64,000 nucleotides of DNA, taken from contig NZ_VCBX02000001.1 in the NCBI RefSeq assembly GCF_005938745.2, positions 2,576,001-2,640,000 on the forward strand. The letters are read 5' to 3'. The notes below the pieces were generated by a model. That model was not told the DNA's origin, searched no databases, and saw nothing but the letters and a program-made list of their open reading frames with translations. Positions 36,129 to 44,392 of the stretch are shown piece after piece. The stretch is from Rhodococcus sp. KBS0724. Lineage in GTDB: Bacteria; Actinomycetota; Actinomycetes; Mycobacteriales; Mycobacteriaceae. Positions within the stretch are counted from its first letter, which is position 1, and every line of letters begins with the position of its first letter. The translations under genes and the position numbers were made by a program.

Positions 36129-36926
36129 ATGTGCGCAACGTGCGGCTGCGGCGAGGGCGCGGGGGTGCGAATCTCCGGTGAATCGGAGCACAGTGAATTG
36201 GGGCACGGTCACGAGCACCCGCACGATCATGAGCACCCGCACGATCATGAGCACCCGCACAGTCATTCGCCCAGCACAACCGTTGTTCTGGAACAGCAGG
36301 TGCTGGCGAAGAACGACGACATTGCCACCCGTAATCGCGAGTGGATGCGGCGGCGCGCGATTGCCGCGCTCAATGTCATGAGTTCGCCGGGTGCGGGTAA
36401 GACAACGTTGCTGGTTCGCACGATCAACGACTTGCGTGGCCGGTTTCCGATTGCCGTTATCGAGGGGGACCAGGAGACTGCGCTCGATGCCGAGAGAATT
36501 CGGTCGACGGGATCTCCTGTTGTCCAAGTGAATACGGGCGCCGGTTGCCATCTGGACGCCGAAATGATCGATCGGGCGATTACCGTCAACCGCCCGCCCG
36601 ACGGTTCGCTTCTCTTGATCGAAAATGTGGGAAATCTAGTGTGTCCCGCGCTTTTTGACCTCGGCGAGGAAGGCAAGGTTGTCCTAATTTCTACGCCGGA
36701 AGGCGCCGACAAGCCAATGAAGTATCCGCATATCTTTACCGCCGCGGACCTTGTCATTGTCAACAAGATCGATTTGCTTCCCTATGTGGATTTTGATGTC
36801 GAAGAATGTATCCGTCAGGCAAAATCGTTGAATCCTGCTGTGCGCGTTGTGGTTTTGTCGGCGACAACGGGTGAGGGTTTGTCGCAGTGGTATGACTGGA
36901 TCGATACTCGCATGGCGCTTTCCTGA
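36129..36926 (+). CDS. hypB: Hydrogenase nickel GTPase HypB
   Basis: GTPase of 265 residues that inserts nickel. N-terminal MCATCGCGE gives the CxxCGC nickel site; residues 21-46 are a His-rich nickel store (HGHEHPHDHEHPHDHEH). P-loop SSPGAGKTTLL (85-95), then GDQETALDAERI, ENVGNLVCP and the base-specificity motif NKIDL (about 220). The His-rich segment is built from 18-bp repeats. Codons in the 3' half look less GC-rich than the surrounding genes, which may reflect a separate history. 164 bp separate it from hhyS. Confidence 0.95.
   Translation: MCATCGCGEGAGVRISGESEHSELGHGHEHPHDHEHPHDHEHPHSHSPSTTVVLEQQVLAKNDDIATRNREWMRRRAIAALNVMSSPGAGKTTLLVRTINDLRGRFPIAVIEGDQETALDAERIRSTGSPVVQVNTGAGCHLDAEMIDRAITVNRPPDGSLLLIENVGNLVCPALFDLGEEGKVVLISTPEGADKPMKYPHIFTAADLVIVNKIDLLPYVDFDVEECIRQAKSLNPAVRVVVLSATTGEGLSQWYDWIDTRMALS
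36213..36266 (+). repeat. 18-bp tandem repeat, three units, in hypB
   Basis: GAGCACCCGCACGATCAT occurs at 36213-36230 and 36231-36248, with a variant at 36249-36266, coding EHPHDH. Confidence 0.95.
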
Positions 36927-36962
36927 GTTGTCGTTGACAACTGATCTGCTCGGGTACTTAAT
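36926..36962 (+). promoter_or_regulatory. Candidate hhyS promoter with operator over the -35
   Basis: TTGACA (36934-36939) and CTTAAT (36957-36962) are 17 bp apart, a good vegetative-type promoter. The -35 sits inside a perfect inverted repeat AGTTGTC-GTT-GACAACT (36926-36942). A protein bound there would block RNA polymerase. The predicted leader is about 120 nt before the hhyS ATG. Confidence 0.6.
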
Positions 36963-37090
36963 GAAATGAGTGGGTGCCACGTTGCGGGCCGAATATCGGC
37001 TCGGGTGGTGTTCGATACCGGCGGCAGGAATCCGGTGGAACCAGACCCGGTGTAGCAAGTGGTGCCGTCGCACACGTGAAAGCGGCTGAT

Positions 37091-38164
37091 ATGAATACTC
37101 GGAATGCGACTGCGGACACCGCAGCAGCGAAGGCGGAAGAAACTCTCATCCATGTTTTGTGGATCAACGCCGGGCTCAGTTGTGACGGCGATTCGGTGGC
37201 GTTGACCGCGGCCACGCAACCAAGCATCGAAGAGATTGCACTCGGTGCGCTGCCCGGCTTGCCACAGGTTGCGGTGCATTGGCCACTGATCGACTTCGAA
37301 TGTGGGCCGGAGGGTGGTGCCGACGATTTCCTGGAATGGTTCTGGAAAGCCGATCGGGGTGAACTCGAACCGTTTGTCCTTGTTGTCGAGGGGTCGATCC
37401 CGAACGAGAAACTGCACGACGAGGGTTACTGGTGCGGATTCGGCAACAATCGGGAAACGGGTCAACCGGTTACCACCAGTGAGTGGTTGGACAGGTTGGC
37501 GCCCAAAGCGACTGCGGTTGTTGCCGTTGGTACCTGCGCGACGTACGGCGGTATTCACGCCATGGCGGGAAATCCGACCGGAGCGATGGGTGTACCGGAC
37601 TATCTGGGATGGACGTGGAAATCCAAGGCGGGCATCCCGATCGTGTGTGTGCCGGGATGCCCGATCCAGCCGGACAATCTGTCCGAGACACTGACGTACC
37701 TGTTGTACATGGCAACCGATCAGGCGCCGATGATTCCGCTCGACGAATCGTTGCGGCCGCAATGGCTGTTCGGTGCGACGGTGCACGAGGGCTGCGATCG
37801 CGGTGGCTACTACGAGCAAGGAGAGTTTGCCACCGAATACGGTTCACCCAAGTGCATCGTGAAACTGGGCTGTTGGGGTCCTGTCGTGAAATGCAATGTG
37901 CCCAAACGTGGTTGGATCAACGGAGTGGGTGGATGCCCCAATGTGGGCGGCATCTGCATTGGGTGCACCATGCCGGGGTTCCCGGACAAATTCATGCCCT
38001 TCATGGACGAACCGCCAGGCGGCAAGCTCTCGTCCACCGCTGTGGGTATGTACGGCAGCGTGATTCACAGCCTGCGCCGGATCACCGGTCACACTTTGGA
38101 CAAGGAACCGCATTGGCGCGAACGAGGTTCGAAGTTGCTCACCGGCGCCACGCGTACGTGGTGA
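37091..38164 (+). CDS. hhyS: [NiFe]-hydrogenase small subunit, group 1h (actinobacterial type)
   Basis: Electron-transfer subunit of 357 residues. No Tat signal is seen, so the enzyme is probably cytosolic or membrane-associated from inside. Proximal cluster ligands Cys31, Asp34 (C-D-G-D), Cys149 and Cys190: the usual CxxC is CxxD, the hallmark of the actinobacterial enzyme whose Ralstonia structure shows Asp ligation. Distal ligands: His232, Cys235, Cys255, Cys261. Medial candidates: Cys268, Cys282, Cys289, Cys292, four instead of three. ATG 37091 has GAAAG about 8 nt upstream; earlier open codons do not match. Operator-bearing promoter upstream. Confidence 0.93.
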   Translation: MNTRNATADTAAAKAEETLIHVLWINAGLSCDGDSVALTAATQPSIEEIALGALPGLPQVAVHWPLIDFECGPEGGADDFLEWFWKADRGELEPFVLVVEGSIPNEKLHDEGYWCGFGNNRETGQPVTTSEWLDRLAPKATAVVAVGTCATYGGIHAMAGNPTGAMGVPDYLGWTWKSKAGIPIVCVPGCPIQPDNLSETLTYLLYMATDQAPMIPLDESLRPQWLFGATVHEGCDRGGYYEQGEFATEYGSPKCIVKLGCWGPVVKCNVPKRGWINGVGGCPNVGGICIGCTMPGFPDKFMPFMDEPPGGKLSSTAVGMYGSVIHSLRRITGHTLDKEPHWRERGSKLLTGATRTW

Positions 38165-38216
38165 ACGACTCGCGAAACATCGACCTCGCGTTACATCGAT
38201 ACTGGGAGGCACTGAC

Positions 38217-40010
38217 ATGACGGCCATCGTTCCCGAACCCACCTCCACCGCAGATCGTGACGGTCTGGTGGAGATGGCGTGGGATCCCATCACCCGCATC
38301 GTCGGAAGTCTGGGCATCTACACCAAGATCGACTTCGCGAACCGGGAGGTCGTGGAATGCCACAGCACGTCGTCGATCTTCCGTGGCTATTCCCTGTTCA
38401 TGAAGGGGAAAGACCCGCGCGACGCGCATTTCATCACCAGTCGAATCTGCGGGATTTGCGGCGACAACCACGCGACGTGCTCGTGCTACACCCAGAACAT
38501 GGCGTACGGAGTCAAACCGCCACATCTGGGCGAGTGGATCGTCAATCTCGGCGAAGCAGCAGAATACATGTTCGACCACAACATCTTTCAGGAGAATCTT
38601 GTTGCGGTCGACTACTGCGAGAAGATGGTGTCCGAGACCAATCCCGGTGTCCTGGCGCAGGCTGAGAACACCCGCTGCCGGCACGAGGATCAGCACGGTT
38701 ACCGCACCATCGCCGACATCATGCGCACCCTCAATCCGTTCACCGGCGAGTTCTACCGTGAGGCCCTTCAGGTTTCGCGTTCCACCCGTGAAATGTTCTG
38801 TCTGATGGAGGGACGTCACGTCCACCCGTCGACGCTCTATCCGGGCGGCGTCGGCACAGTGGCCACCATCGAACTGATGACCGACTACATGACGCGGTTG
38901 ATGCGCTACGTCGAGTTCATGAAGAAGGTCGTGCCCATGCACGACGATCTGTTCGATTTTTTCTACGAAGCCCTGCCCGGCTACGAGAAGGTAGGTCTGC
39001 GTCGAACACTGCTCGGTTGTTGGGGGTCGTTCCAGGATCCGGAAGTCTGCAATTTCGAGTACAAGGACATGACGGAGTGGGGACGCAAGATGTTTGTGAC
39101 CCCCGGCGTCGTGGTCGACGGCAAACTGGTCACAACCGATCTGGTCGACATCAATCTCGGTATCCGAATCATGCTGGGCTCTTCGTATTACGAGGACTGG
39201 AAAGACCAGGAGATGTTCGTCAAGACCGACCCACTCGGTAATACGGTGGATCGGCGTCACCCGTGGAACCAGCACACCAATCCCCATCCTCAGAAGCGTG
39301 ATCTGGAGGACAAGTACAGCTGGGTGATGTCGCCTCGATGGTTCGACGGAAAAGACAATCTTGCTCTCGACACCGGCGGCGGTGCGCTCGCCCGCCTGTG
39401 GAGCACGGCGCTGGCGGGGTTGGTCGACATCGGCTACGTCAAGTCAACCGGACACAGCGTGCAGATCAATCTGCCCAAGACTGCATTGAAGGGTCCGGTC
39501 AGCCTCGAGTGGAACATCCCCGAACACGGGAGCAACACGCTCGAAAGGAATCGTGCACGTACGTATTTCCAGGCCTACGCGGCTGCGTCCGCACTACATT
39601 TTGCGGAGAAGGCCTTGGTGGAGATTCGTGCCGGCCGAACCAAGACGTGGGAATCCTTCGAAGTTCCGGACGAGGGTATCGGCTGTGGCTTCACCGAAGC
39701 CGTCCGCGGAGTTCTCTCCCACCACATGGTGATTCGGGACGGCAAGATTGCGAACTACCACCCGTACCCGCCAACTCCGTGGAACGCGAGCCCACGAGAC
39801 AGCTACGGCACCCCCGGACCGTACGAGGATGCGGTGCAAGGTCAGCCGATCTTCGAGGAGAACGATCGGGACCATTTCAAGGGTATCGACATCATGCGCA
39901 CAGTCCGCAGTTTCGACCCCTGCCTGCCGTGTGGCGTGCACATGTATCTCGGTGGGGGTAAGACCATCGAGAAACTGCATTCGCCGACACAATCCGTGAC
40001 GGGGGAGTAG
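38217..40010 (+). CDS. hhyL: [NiFe]-hydrogenase large subunit, group 1h
   Basis: Catalytic subunit of 597 residues with the NiFe(CN)2CO site. Nickel ligands: Cys78 and Cys81 in RICGICGDNH (L1), Cys569 and Cys572 in DPCLPCGVH (L2). The C-terminal peptide after His575 (22 residues) should be removed by the maturation protease coded downstream. The L1 sequence RICGICGDNHATCSC is typical of the high-affinity, oxygen-insensitive 1h/5 group. It follows hhyS by 52 bp with TGGGAGG before the ATG. Such enzymes oxidise atmospheric H2 for persistence (established for Mycobacterium and Streptomyces). Confidence 0.95.
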   Translation: MTAIVPEPTSTADRDGLVEMAWDPITRIVGSLGIYTKIDFANREVVECHSTSSIFRGYSLFMKGKDPRDAHFITSRICGICGDNHATCSCYTQNMAYGVKPPHLGEWIVNLGEAAEYMFDHNIFQENLVAVDYCEKMVSETNPGVLAQAENTRCRHEDQHGYRTIADIMRTLNPFTGEFYREALQVSRSTREMFCLMEGRHVHPSTLYPGGVGTVATIELMTDYMTRLMRYVEFMKKVVPMHDDLFDFFYEALPGYEKVGLRRTLLGCWGSFQDPEVCNFEYKDMTEWGRKMFVTPGVVVDGKLVTTDLVDINLGIRIMLGSSYYEDWKDQEMFVKTDPLGNTVDRRHPWNQHTNPHPQKRDLEDKYSWVMSPRWFDGKDNLALDTGGGALARLWSTALAGLVDIGYVKSTGHSVQINLPKTALKGPVSLEWNIPEHGSNTLERNRARTYFQAYAAASALHFAEKALVEIRAGRTKTWESFEVPDEGIGCGFTEAVRGVLSHHMVIRDGKIANYHPYPPTPWNASPRDSYGTPGPYEDAVQGQPIFEENDRDHFKGIDIMRTVRSFDPCLPCGVHMYLGGGKTIEKLHSPTQSVTGE

Positions 40011-40013
40011 CCC

Positions 40014-41036
40014 GTGGAGCACGGTGAGAACGAGAGCGGTGCGCCGCCGGGTGACTATTGGCGAGGAGCGGGCGAACGCATCGAAACGCTGTTGCAGGCC
40101 AGCGCAGGTGGCGGGCCGGTAGCACGTGATCGTGCCGAGCAACTGGTGCGCGAAGTGGTGCAACTTTACGGCGCGGCTCTCGAACGCACTGTGCAGCTTG
40201 CAGACTCCGCGATGATCGATGCGATGACTCGCGACGATCTGATCTCGAGTCTTCTGCTTGTGCATGGTCTGCATCCGCACGACGTGGAGACCCGTATACG
40301 CACCGCACTGGACAGCGTGCGACCGTACCTCGGCTCGCACGGCGGCGACGTCGAATTGATCGACGTATCCGGTGGTGTGGTGCGATTGCGGTTGCTCGGT
40401 AGCTGCAACAGTTGTCCGTCGTCATCCGTCACCCTCGAATCGGCGGTGCAGGACGCCGTGACGGCCGCGGCGCCCGAGACGAGCGGCATCGAGGTCGAGA
40501 CCCCGACAGAACACGAGCCGAAAGCTGGTGTGATTTCAGCGGAATCGCTGTTCTCGCACATCCATCACGACACCGCCAGTCACTGGATCGGGGTGCCGGA
40601 GTTTGCCGAGGTCGGCGAAGGTGACGTGGCAGGCTTTCGTGTCGAAGGCGCAGATCTGTTGGTATGCAGGCTCGGCGACACGTTGTACGCCTACCGCGAC
40701 CACTGTCCGGTCTGTGATCGGTCGATGGCGGGGGCGGTGCTGGAGCGCATGATGGGACGACCCGCGAGCAGTGGGGTGGTGTTGACCTGTCCGACCTGCG
40801 GAACTCACTACGACGTTCGCACTGCGGGCGCGCGTGTCGGTGCCGGTGTTGACGACGGGGCAGAACACCTTGCTCCGCTACCGCTCTTACCTCGCGACGG
40901 GGTCCTGTCGGTGGCGGTGCCAGGGAGTGCTGCGCCGGGCAATTCGACACCGGGCAATTCGACACCGGGCAATTCGACACCGGGCAATTCAACGCCGGGC
41001 AGCTCGTCGGCAGACGTTCAGGTATCGGTGATGTAG
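40014..41036 (+). CDS. hhyE: NifU-like/Rieske-like fusion, hydrogenase electron-transfer partner
   Basis: Protein of 340 residues. Helical start, then NifU C-terminal-like domain (YLGSHGGDVELI; CxxC at Cys131/Cys134 in GSCNSCPSS), a linker, then a Rieske-type ferredoxin fold (TASHWIGVPEFAEVGEGDVAGFRVEG, LLVCRLGDTLYAYRDHCPVC). In this last domain the ligands are Cys231/Cys234 and Cys259/Cys262, so it has four Cys where true Rieske proteins have CxH and CxxH. Homologues in mycobacteria (HhyE/HucE) were proposed to pass electrons from hydrogenase to the respiratory chain. C-terminus ends in NSTPG repeats. Starts 3 bp after hhyL with GTG. Confidence 0.83.
   Translation: MEHGENESGAPPGDYWRGAGERIETLLQASAGGGPVARDRAEQLVREVVQLYGAALERTVQLADSAMIDAMTRDDLISSLLLVHGLHPHDVETRIRTALDSVRPYLGSHGGDVELIDVSGGVVRLRLLGSCNSCPSSSVTLESAVQDAVTAAAPETSGIEVETPTEHEPKAGVISAESLFSHIHHDTASHWIGVPEFAEVGEGDVAGFRVEGADLLVCRLGDTLYAYRDHCPVCDRSMAGAVLERMMGRPASSGVVLTCPTCGTHYDVRTAGARVGAGVDDGAEHLAPLPLLPRDGVLSVAVPGSAAPGNSTPGNSTPGNSTPGNSTPGSSSADVQVSVM
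40935..41009 (+). repeat. 15-bp tandem repeat, five units, at the 3' end of hhyE
   Basis: CCGGGCAATTCGACA repeats exactly at 40935, 40950 and 40965, with variants at 40980 and 40995. It codes PGNST repeats. Confidence 0.92.
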
Positions 41037-41656
41037 TGGCAAAATCCACTGTGGGAGAGGTTCTCACGAGAATAGCGTCGGCGCGATCGGTGCCAACCGG
41101 CCCGCGCTGCGAGATGTGCGCGGTCGATATCGGCGACGACCATCAGCACGTCGTGGATGTCTCGGTGCGAAGCCTGATGTGCGTCTGTCGACCGTGTTAC
41201 CTGCTGTTTGCCCCCGTAGACGCTGATCTGCGATACAAGGCAGTTCCGGACCGCTACGAGGAACTCGACGATTTCGAACTGGGTCCGGGCCGATGGGAAT
41301 CGCTGGAGATTCCGGTGAATCTGGCGTTCTTCTTCCGCAATTCCGTGTTGGACAAATTCATCGCATTTTATCCCGGTCCGGCCGGGGCCACGGAATCGGA
41401 ACTGCCCATCGATGCTTTCGAGGCAGTGCTGCGCGAGAATCCGCGATCGAGCACCATGCGAGCAGACGTCGAAGCCTTGATCGTTCACATTGTTCCGGGA
41501 GAGCAAGTTCCTCGATGTTTCATCGTGCCGATCGACGCCTGCTACGAGTTGGTAGGGCGATTGCGGAAGGTGTGGCGCGGTTTCGACGGCGGGCAGGATG
41601 CACACGCCGAGATCACGGAGTTCTTTCGCACGGTCGAGAAGCGGGGATCGCGATGA
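41036..41656 (+). CDS. DUF5947-type hydrogenase-cluster protein
   Basis: Protein of 206 residues, read as the DUF5947 family that I associate with these clusters (from memory). It has a likely zinc-ribbon: Cys25-x-x-Cys28 (RCEMCAVD) and Cys51-x-x-Cys54 (CRPC, with an extra Cys49). The rest is alpha/beta with LDDFELGPGRWESLEIPVNLAFFFRNS and a C-terminal WRGFDGGQDAHAEI. GTG start overlaps the hhyE stop, so translation is coupled. Function unknown; a scaffold or maturation role for the HhyE partner is inferred only from position. Confidence 0.65.
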   Translation: MAKSTVGEVLTRIASARSVPTGPRCEMCAVDIGDDHQHVVDVSVRSLMCVCRPCYLLFAPVDADLRYKAVPDRYEELDDFELGPGRWESLEIPVNLAFFFRNSVLDKFIAFYPGPAGATESELPIDAFEAVLRENPRSSTMRADVEALIVHIVPGEQVPRCFIVPIDACYELVGRLRKVWRGFDGGQDAHAEITEFFRTVEKRGSR

Positions 41657-42291
41657 CCGCATTGGAGTTCTCCGTCGTGGACATCGTGGTCGACCCGTAC
41701 GCGGTGACCCCCAATCTCATAGTGAAACTGAAGATCTCGGAGTCGACCGGAACACCCGTCCGGGCGCTGGCTGTTCGAGCGCAGGTTCGGATCGAACCTC
41801 ACAGACGTCCGTACTCCGCCGCGGAAGAAGAAGCGCTGCTCGATTTGTTCGGTCGGCGTGAACGGTGGTCGAGCACTCTGCGAACCTTCCTGTGGATGGA
41901 ATGCTCGACGGTGGTCCAGGGGTTCTCCGGAGTCACCGTCGCCGACCTGCCTATGCCGTGTACGTACGACGTGGCGGTGACCGCCTCCAAGTACATGCAT
42001 GCCCTGCAGGACGGCACGGTGCCGGTAGTCGTGCTACTGAGCGGCACCGTCTTCACCGACGGCAGTCGCGGATTCTCGGTCGAGCAAATTCCTTGGGACA
42101 GATCGGCGTCGTACGACATGCCCGTGGACACGTGGAAGCGCATGGTCGAGACGCATTACCCGGGTTCGGGTTGGGTACGCCTCGATCATGACACCATTGC
42201 CGAACTCACCCGATTCAAAGCCGCACACGGCTACACGGACCTGGAATCCACGGTCGGCGCGCTCCTGGCGGGAAGCGAGGTGCCGCAATGA
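41653..42291 (+). CDS. DUF6084-type hydrogenase-cluster protein
   Basis: Protein of 212 residues. I recall this as DUF6084, found in actinobacterial hydrogenase clusters. Predicted mostly beta: EFSVVDIVVDPYAVTPNLIVKLKI, then RAQVRIEPHRRPYSAAEEEALLDLFG and LRTFLWMECSTVVQGF. The ATG at 41653 overlaps the preceding stop; the longer open frame starting at 41293 lies inside the previous gene and is rejected. No signal peptide or membrane segment. Function unknown. Coupled to the next gene by an overlapping GTGCCGCAATGA region (ATG 42288). Confidence 0.65.
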   Translation: MTALEFSVVDIVVDPYAVTPNLIVKLKISESTGTPVRALAVRAQVRIEPHRRPYSAAEEEALLDLFGRRERWSSTLRTFLWMECSTVVQGFSGVTVADLPMPCTYDVAVTASKYMHALQDGTVPVVVLLSGTVFTDGSRGFSVEQIPWDRSASYDMPVDTWKRMVETHYPGSGWVRLDHDTIAELTRFKAAHGYTDLESTVGALLAGSEVPQ

Positions 42292-43733
42292 CACACACGG
42301 GTGTCGACCATGACGTTCGGGCCGTAGCCGACGCCATCCTGTACGAGGGGTACTTGCTCTACCCGTACCGGGCGAACTCGGGAAAGAACCAGTCGCGGTG
42401 GCAGTTCGGTGTGCTCGGACCACCGGGTGCAGCAGAGTTGGGTGTCGGTGAGGAATCAGGGATGTCGGCGCAAGTTGTCGTGGCAGCCGATGCCGGCGAC
42501 CTACGTGTGACATTGCGGTTTCTCCACCTACAGCGCAGGACAGTCCAGCGGCGTGTCGATTCGGATGGCTGGGAGTCGATGCACCACGTGACTTCCGGTG
42601 ACCAAGAATGGATTTCGTGGGACGAAGCAATTGAATGTGAGATCGAGTCGGGTCCGCACCGCCTCGCGAACCTGAGCGAGACGCGAAGCCTGGCTTTCGA
42701 GGTTCCCGCCTTTTCCGAAATCGAACCGATCCTGGATGCGGAGGGCGCATCCATCGGTCGGATTGTGCGCACACGGGTCGCGCTGTCAGGCGTCGTTGAT
42801 CTTCAGGCCGCGCCGGGTAGATCGGATCAGGTTGTGCTGTCGATAGAGGTTCGAAACACCACCGAGATCGTGACCGTCGACAAACAATCGGCGCCGGCGT
42901 ATTCGATGCTCGGGGCGCATGTGATCGCGGTGTGCGACACACCGTCGTTCATCTCGCTTTTCAGCGTGAACGATTTCGGTGTGAACGACGAGGAGGCACA
43001 CGAGTACCCGTTGATTCAGGATCGTTGCTATCCGGTGCTAGCAGGTACCCCGATTCCGGAGTTGCCTGACCGCTCGACCACGGTGCTGGTATCGCCGATC
43101 ATTCTCTACGACTTTCCCGTGATCGCCGGGCAGAGCGAAGGATCGCTGTTCGATTCCACCGAAATCGACGAGATCCTGTCGCTGCGCATTCTGACGATGA
43201 CAGACGAGGAGAAAGCGCAGGCGCGGGCGACGGATCCGAAAGCAGCCGAGATCATCGATCGTTGCGAGGCCCTGACCCCTGAAGGTTTTGCCGACCTTCA
43301 CGGAGTGCTTCGTGATCCTCATGCCGGGCAGGAAAACGGGCCGGGAAACGCGGCACCCATGCTTCCCGAGGTACCCGACGGGGTCGACTGGTGGTCGCCC
43401 GAGGCCGATACGACGGTGGCACCGCGAATCGACGGAATCTTGGTGGGCGGGGTGCGGATAGCCGGGGGAAGCACGGTGCGCTTACATCCGTCGCGGCGCG
43501 CCGACGCTCAGGACCTGTTTTTCGACGGCAGGCTCGCGCGCGTCGCCACCATCCACGAGGACGTGGACGGCGACATTCACGTGGGTGTGACGATTCTCGA
43601 CGATCCCGCCGCGGACCTGCACAACTGGTACGGCCGCTATCTGTATTTTGCTCCGGACGAGGTGGAACCGGTGCCCGCAGTCCAGACGCAGAGAGCGCAG
43701 ACACAGAGTTATCGAGAGGAGAACACACTATGA
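42288..43733 (+). CDS. Conserved hydrogenase-cluster protein of unknown function (481 aa)
   Basis: Large protein with no motif I can name. It starts DVRAVADAILYEGYLLYPYRANSGKNQSRWQFG, has a beta-rich middle (residues 100-260) with VVLSIEVRNTTEIV and IALFSV-like strands, and a C-terminal part (about 385-465) with GGVRIAGGSTVRLHPSRRADAQDLFFDGRLARVATIHEDVDGDIHVGVTI, here cited in parts. That last segment resembles a small beta-barrel with an RVATIHED strand. No signal peptide. Starts at ATG 42288 overlapping the previous stop, and its own stop overlaps the next ATG. It is a conserved partner of the hydrogenase by context. Confidence 0.6.
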   Translation: MTHTGVDHDVRAVADAILYEGYLLYPYRANSGKNQSRWQFGVLGPPGAAELGVGEESGMSAQVVVAADAGDLRVTLRFLHLQRRTVQRRVDSDGWESMHHVTSGDQEWISWDEAIECEIESGPHRLANLSETRSLAFEVPAFSEIEPILDAEGASIGRIVRTRVALSGVVDLQAAPGRSDQVVLSIEVRNTTEIVTVDKQSAPAYSMLGAHVIAVCDTPSFISLFSVNDFGVNDEEAHEYPLIQDRCYPVLAGTPIPELPDRSTTVLVSPIILYDFPVIAGQSEGSLFDSTEIDEILSLRILTMTDEEKAQARATDPKAAEIIDRCEALTPEGFADLHGVLRDPHAGQENGPGNAAPMLPEVPDGVDWWSPEADTTVAPRIDGILVGGVRIAGGSTVRLHPSRRADAQDLFFDGRLARVATIHEDVDGDIHVGVTILDDPAADLHNWYGRYLYFAPDEVEPVPAVQTQRAQTQSYREENTL

Positions 43734-43849
43734 AGGGCATGGGAATGCTGTCGACGGTACTTCTCGGCGCTACAGCGATCGCTGCCGCGGTCGTGTTGGT
43801 GGTGTCGATGCCGGATATTCAGCGGTACTTGCGGATGCGAAAGATGTAG
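43730..43849 (+). CDS. 39-residue single-span membrane peptide (DUF6893-like)
   Basis: Small ORF of 40 codons, ATG overlapping the previous stop (ATGA), with GAGAGGAG 8 nt upstream. Sequence: short basic start, about 20 hydrophobic residues (LLGATAIAAAVVLVVSMPD region), then a basic tail QRYLRMRKM. I associate this pattern with DUF6893, a small protein of actinobacterial hydrogenase and redox loci. Predicted one transmembrane helix, tail cytosolic. It may anchor the cytosolic hydrogenase complex at the membrane. It is too short for common gene-finding length cut-offs. Confidence 0.75.
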   Translation: MKGMGMLSTVLLGATAIAAAVVLVVSMPDIQRYLRMRKM

Positions 43850-43855
43850 TCACGC

Positions 43856-44389
43856 ATGCGCGTTCTGGTTGCGGGTGTCGGAAACATCTTCCTCGGAGAC
43901 GACGGGTTCGGATCCGAGGTTGTGCGGGCGCTACAACGAGAACAACTGCCGGAGGGAGTGCAGTTGGTGGACTACGGAATTCGAGGCGTGCACCTGGCCT
44001 ATGACCTTCTGGAACCGTGGGAGGCCTTGGTACTGATCGACGCGCTGCCGCCAAGCGGGAAACCCGGCGCGGTCGAGGTGTACGAGCTGGAGGCCGAAAC
44101 CGGTGACGGCACTATTTCTTCCGGCACTGTTTCTTCCAGCGCTGTTGAATCCGGTACGGCAAGTCTCGATGCGCATTCGTTGGATCCGAACTCCGTGTTC
44201 GCCAGTTTGCGGGCTCTTGGTGGAACACCGCCGCGAACGTTTGTTGTCGGTGCACATGTCGAATCGGTGGAGGAAGGGATTGGATTGACACCAGTTGTTC
44301 AGGACGCGGTGACCGGCGCCGCGTCGGTGGTTCTCGGTCTCGTCGGGTCGATGGCGGCAGATGCCGCGACCGCTGATCAGGGGGCATGA
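43856..44389 (+). CDS. Hydrogenase maturation protease
   Basis: Peptidase of 177 residues (HyaD/HycI/HybD family) that removes the C-terminal peptide of HhyL after nickel insertion. Signature VAGVGNIFLGDDGFGSEVV with the nickel-sensing Asp near residue 16, VLIDALPPSGKPG (Asp about 62) and VVGAHVESVEEGIGLTPVV (His about 130). An insertion of about 30 residues rich in Ser/Gly (around 85-115) interrupts the family core. ATG 43856 is 6 bp after the small peptide gene. Four bases separate it from hypC. Confidence 0.88.
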   Translation: MRVLVAGVGNIFLGDDGFGSEVVRALQREQLPEGVQLVDYGIRGVHLAYDLLEPWEALVLIDALPPSGKPGAVEVYELEAETGDGTISSGTVSSSAVESGTASLDAHSLDPNSVFASLRALGGTPPRTFVVGAHVESVEEGIGLTPVVQDAVTGAASVVLGLVGSMAADAATADQGA

Positions 44390-44392
44390 ACC

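Noticed and set aside
36213..36266. Regular repeats as a CRISPR array
   Set aside because: Units are direct tandem repeats without spacers, inside hypB; same for infB, hhyE and EamA repeats.
36974..37090. Longer N-terminus for HhyS as a signal peptide
   Set aside because: The upstream residues contain no twin-arginine or hydrophobic signal; the ATG at 37091 has an SD and matches the family.
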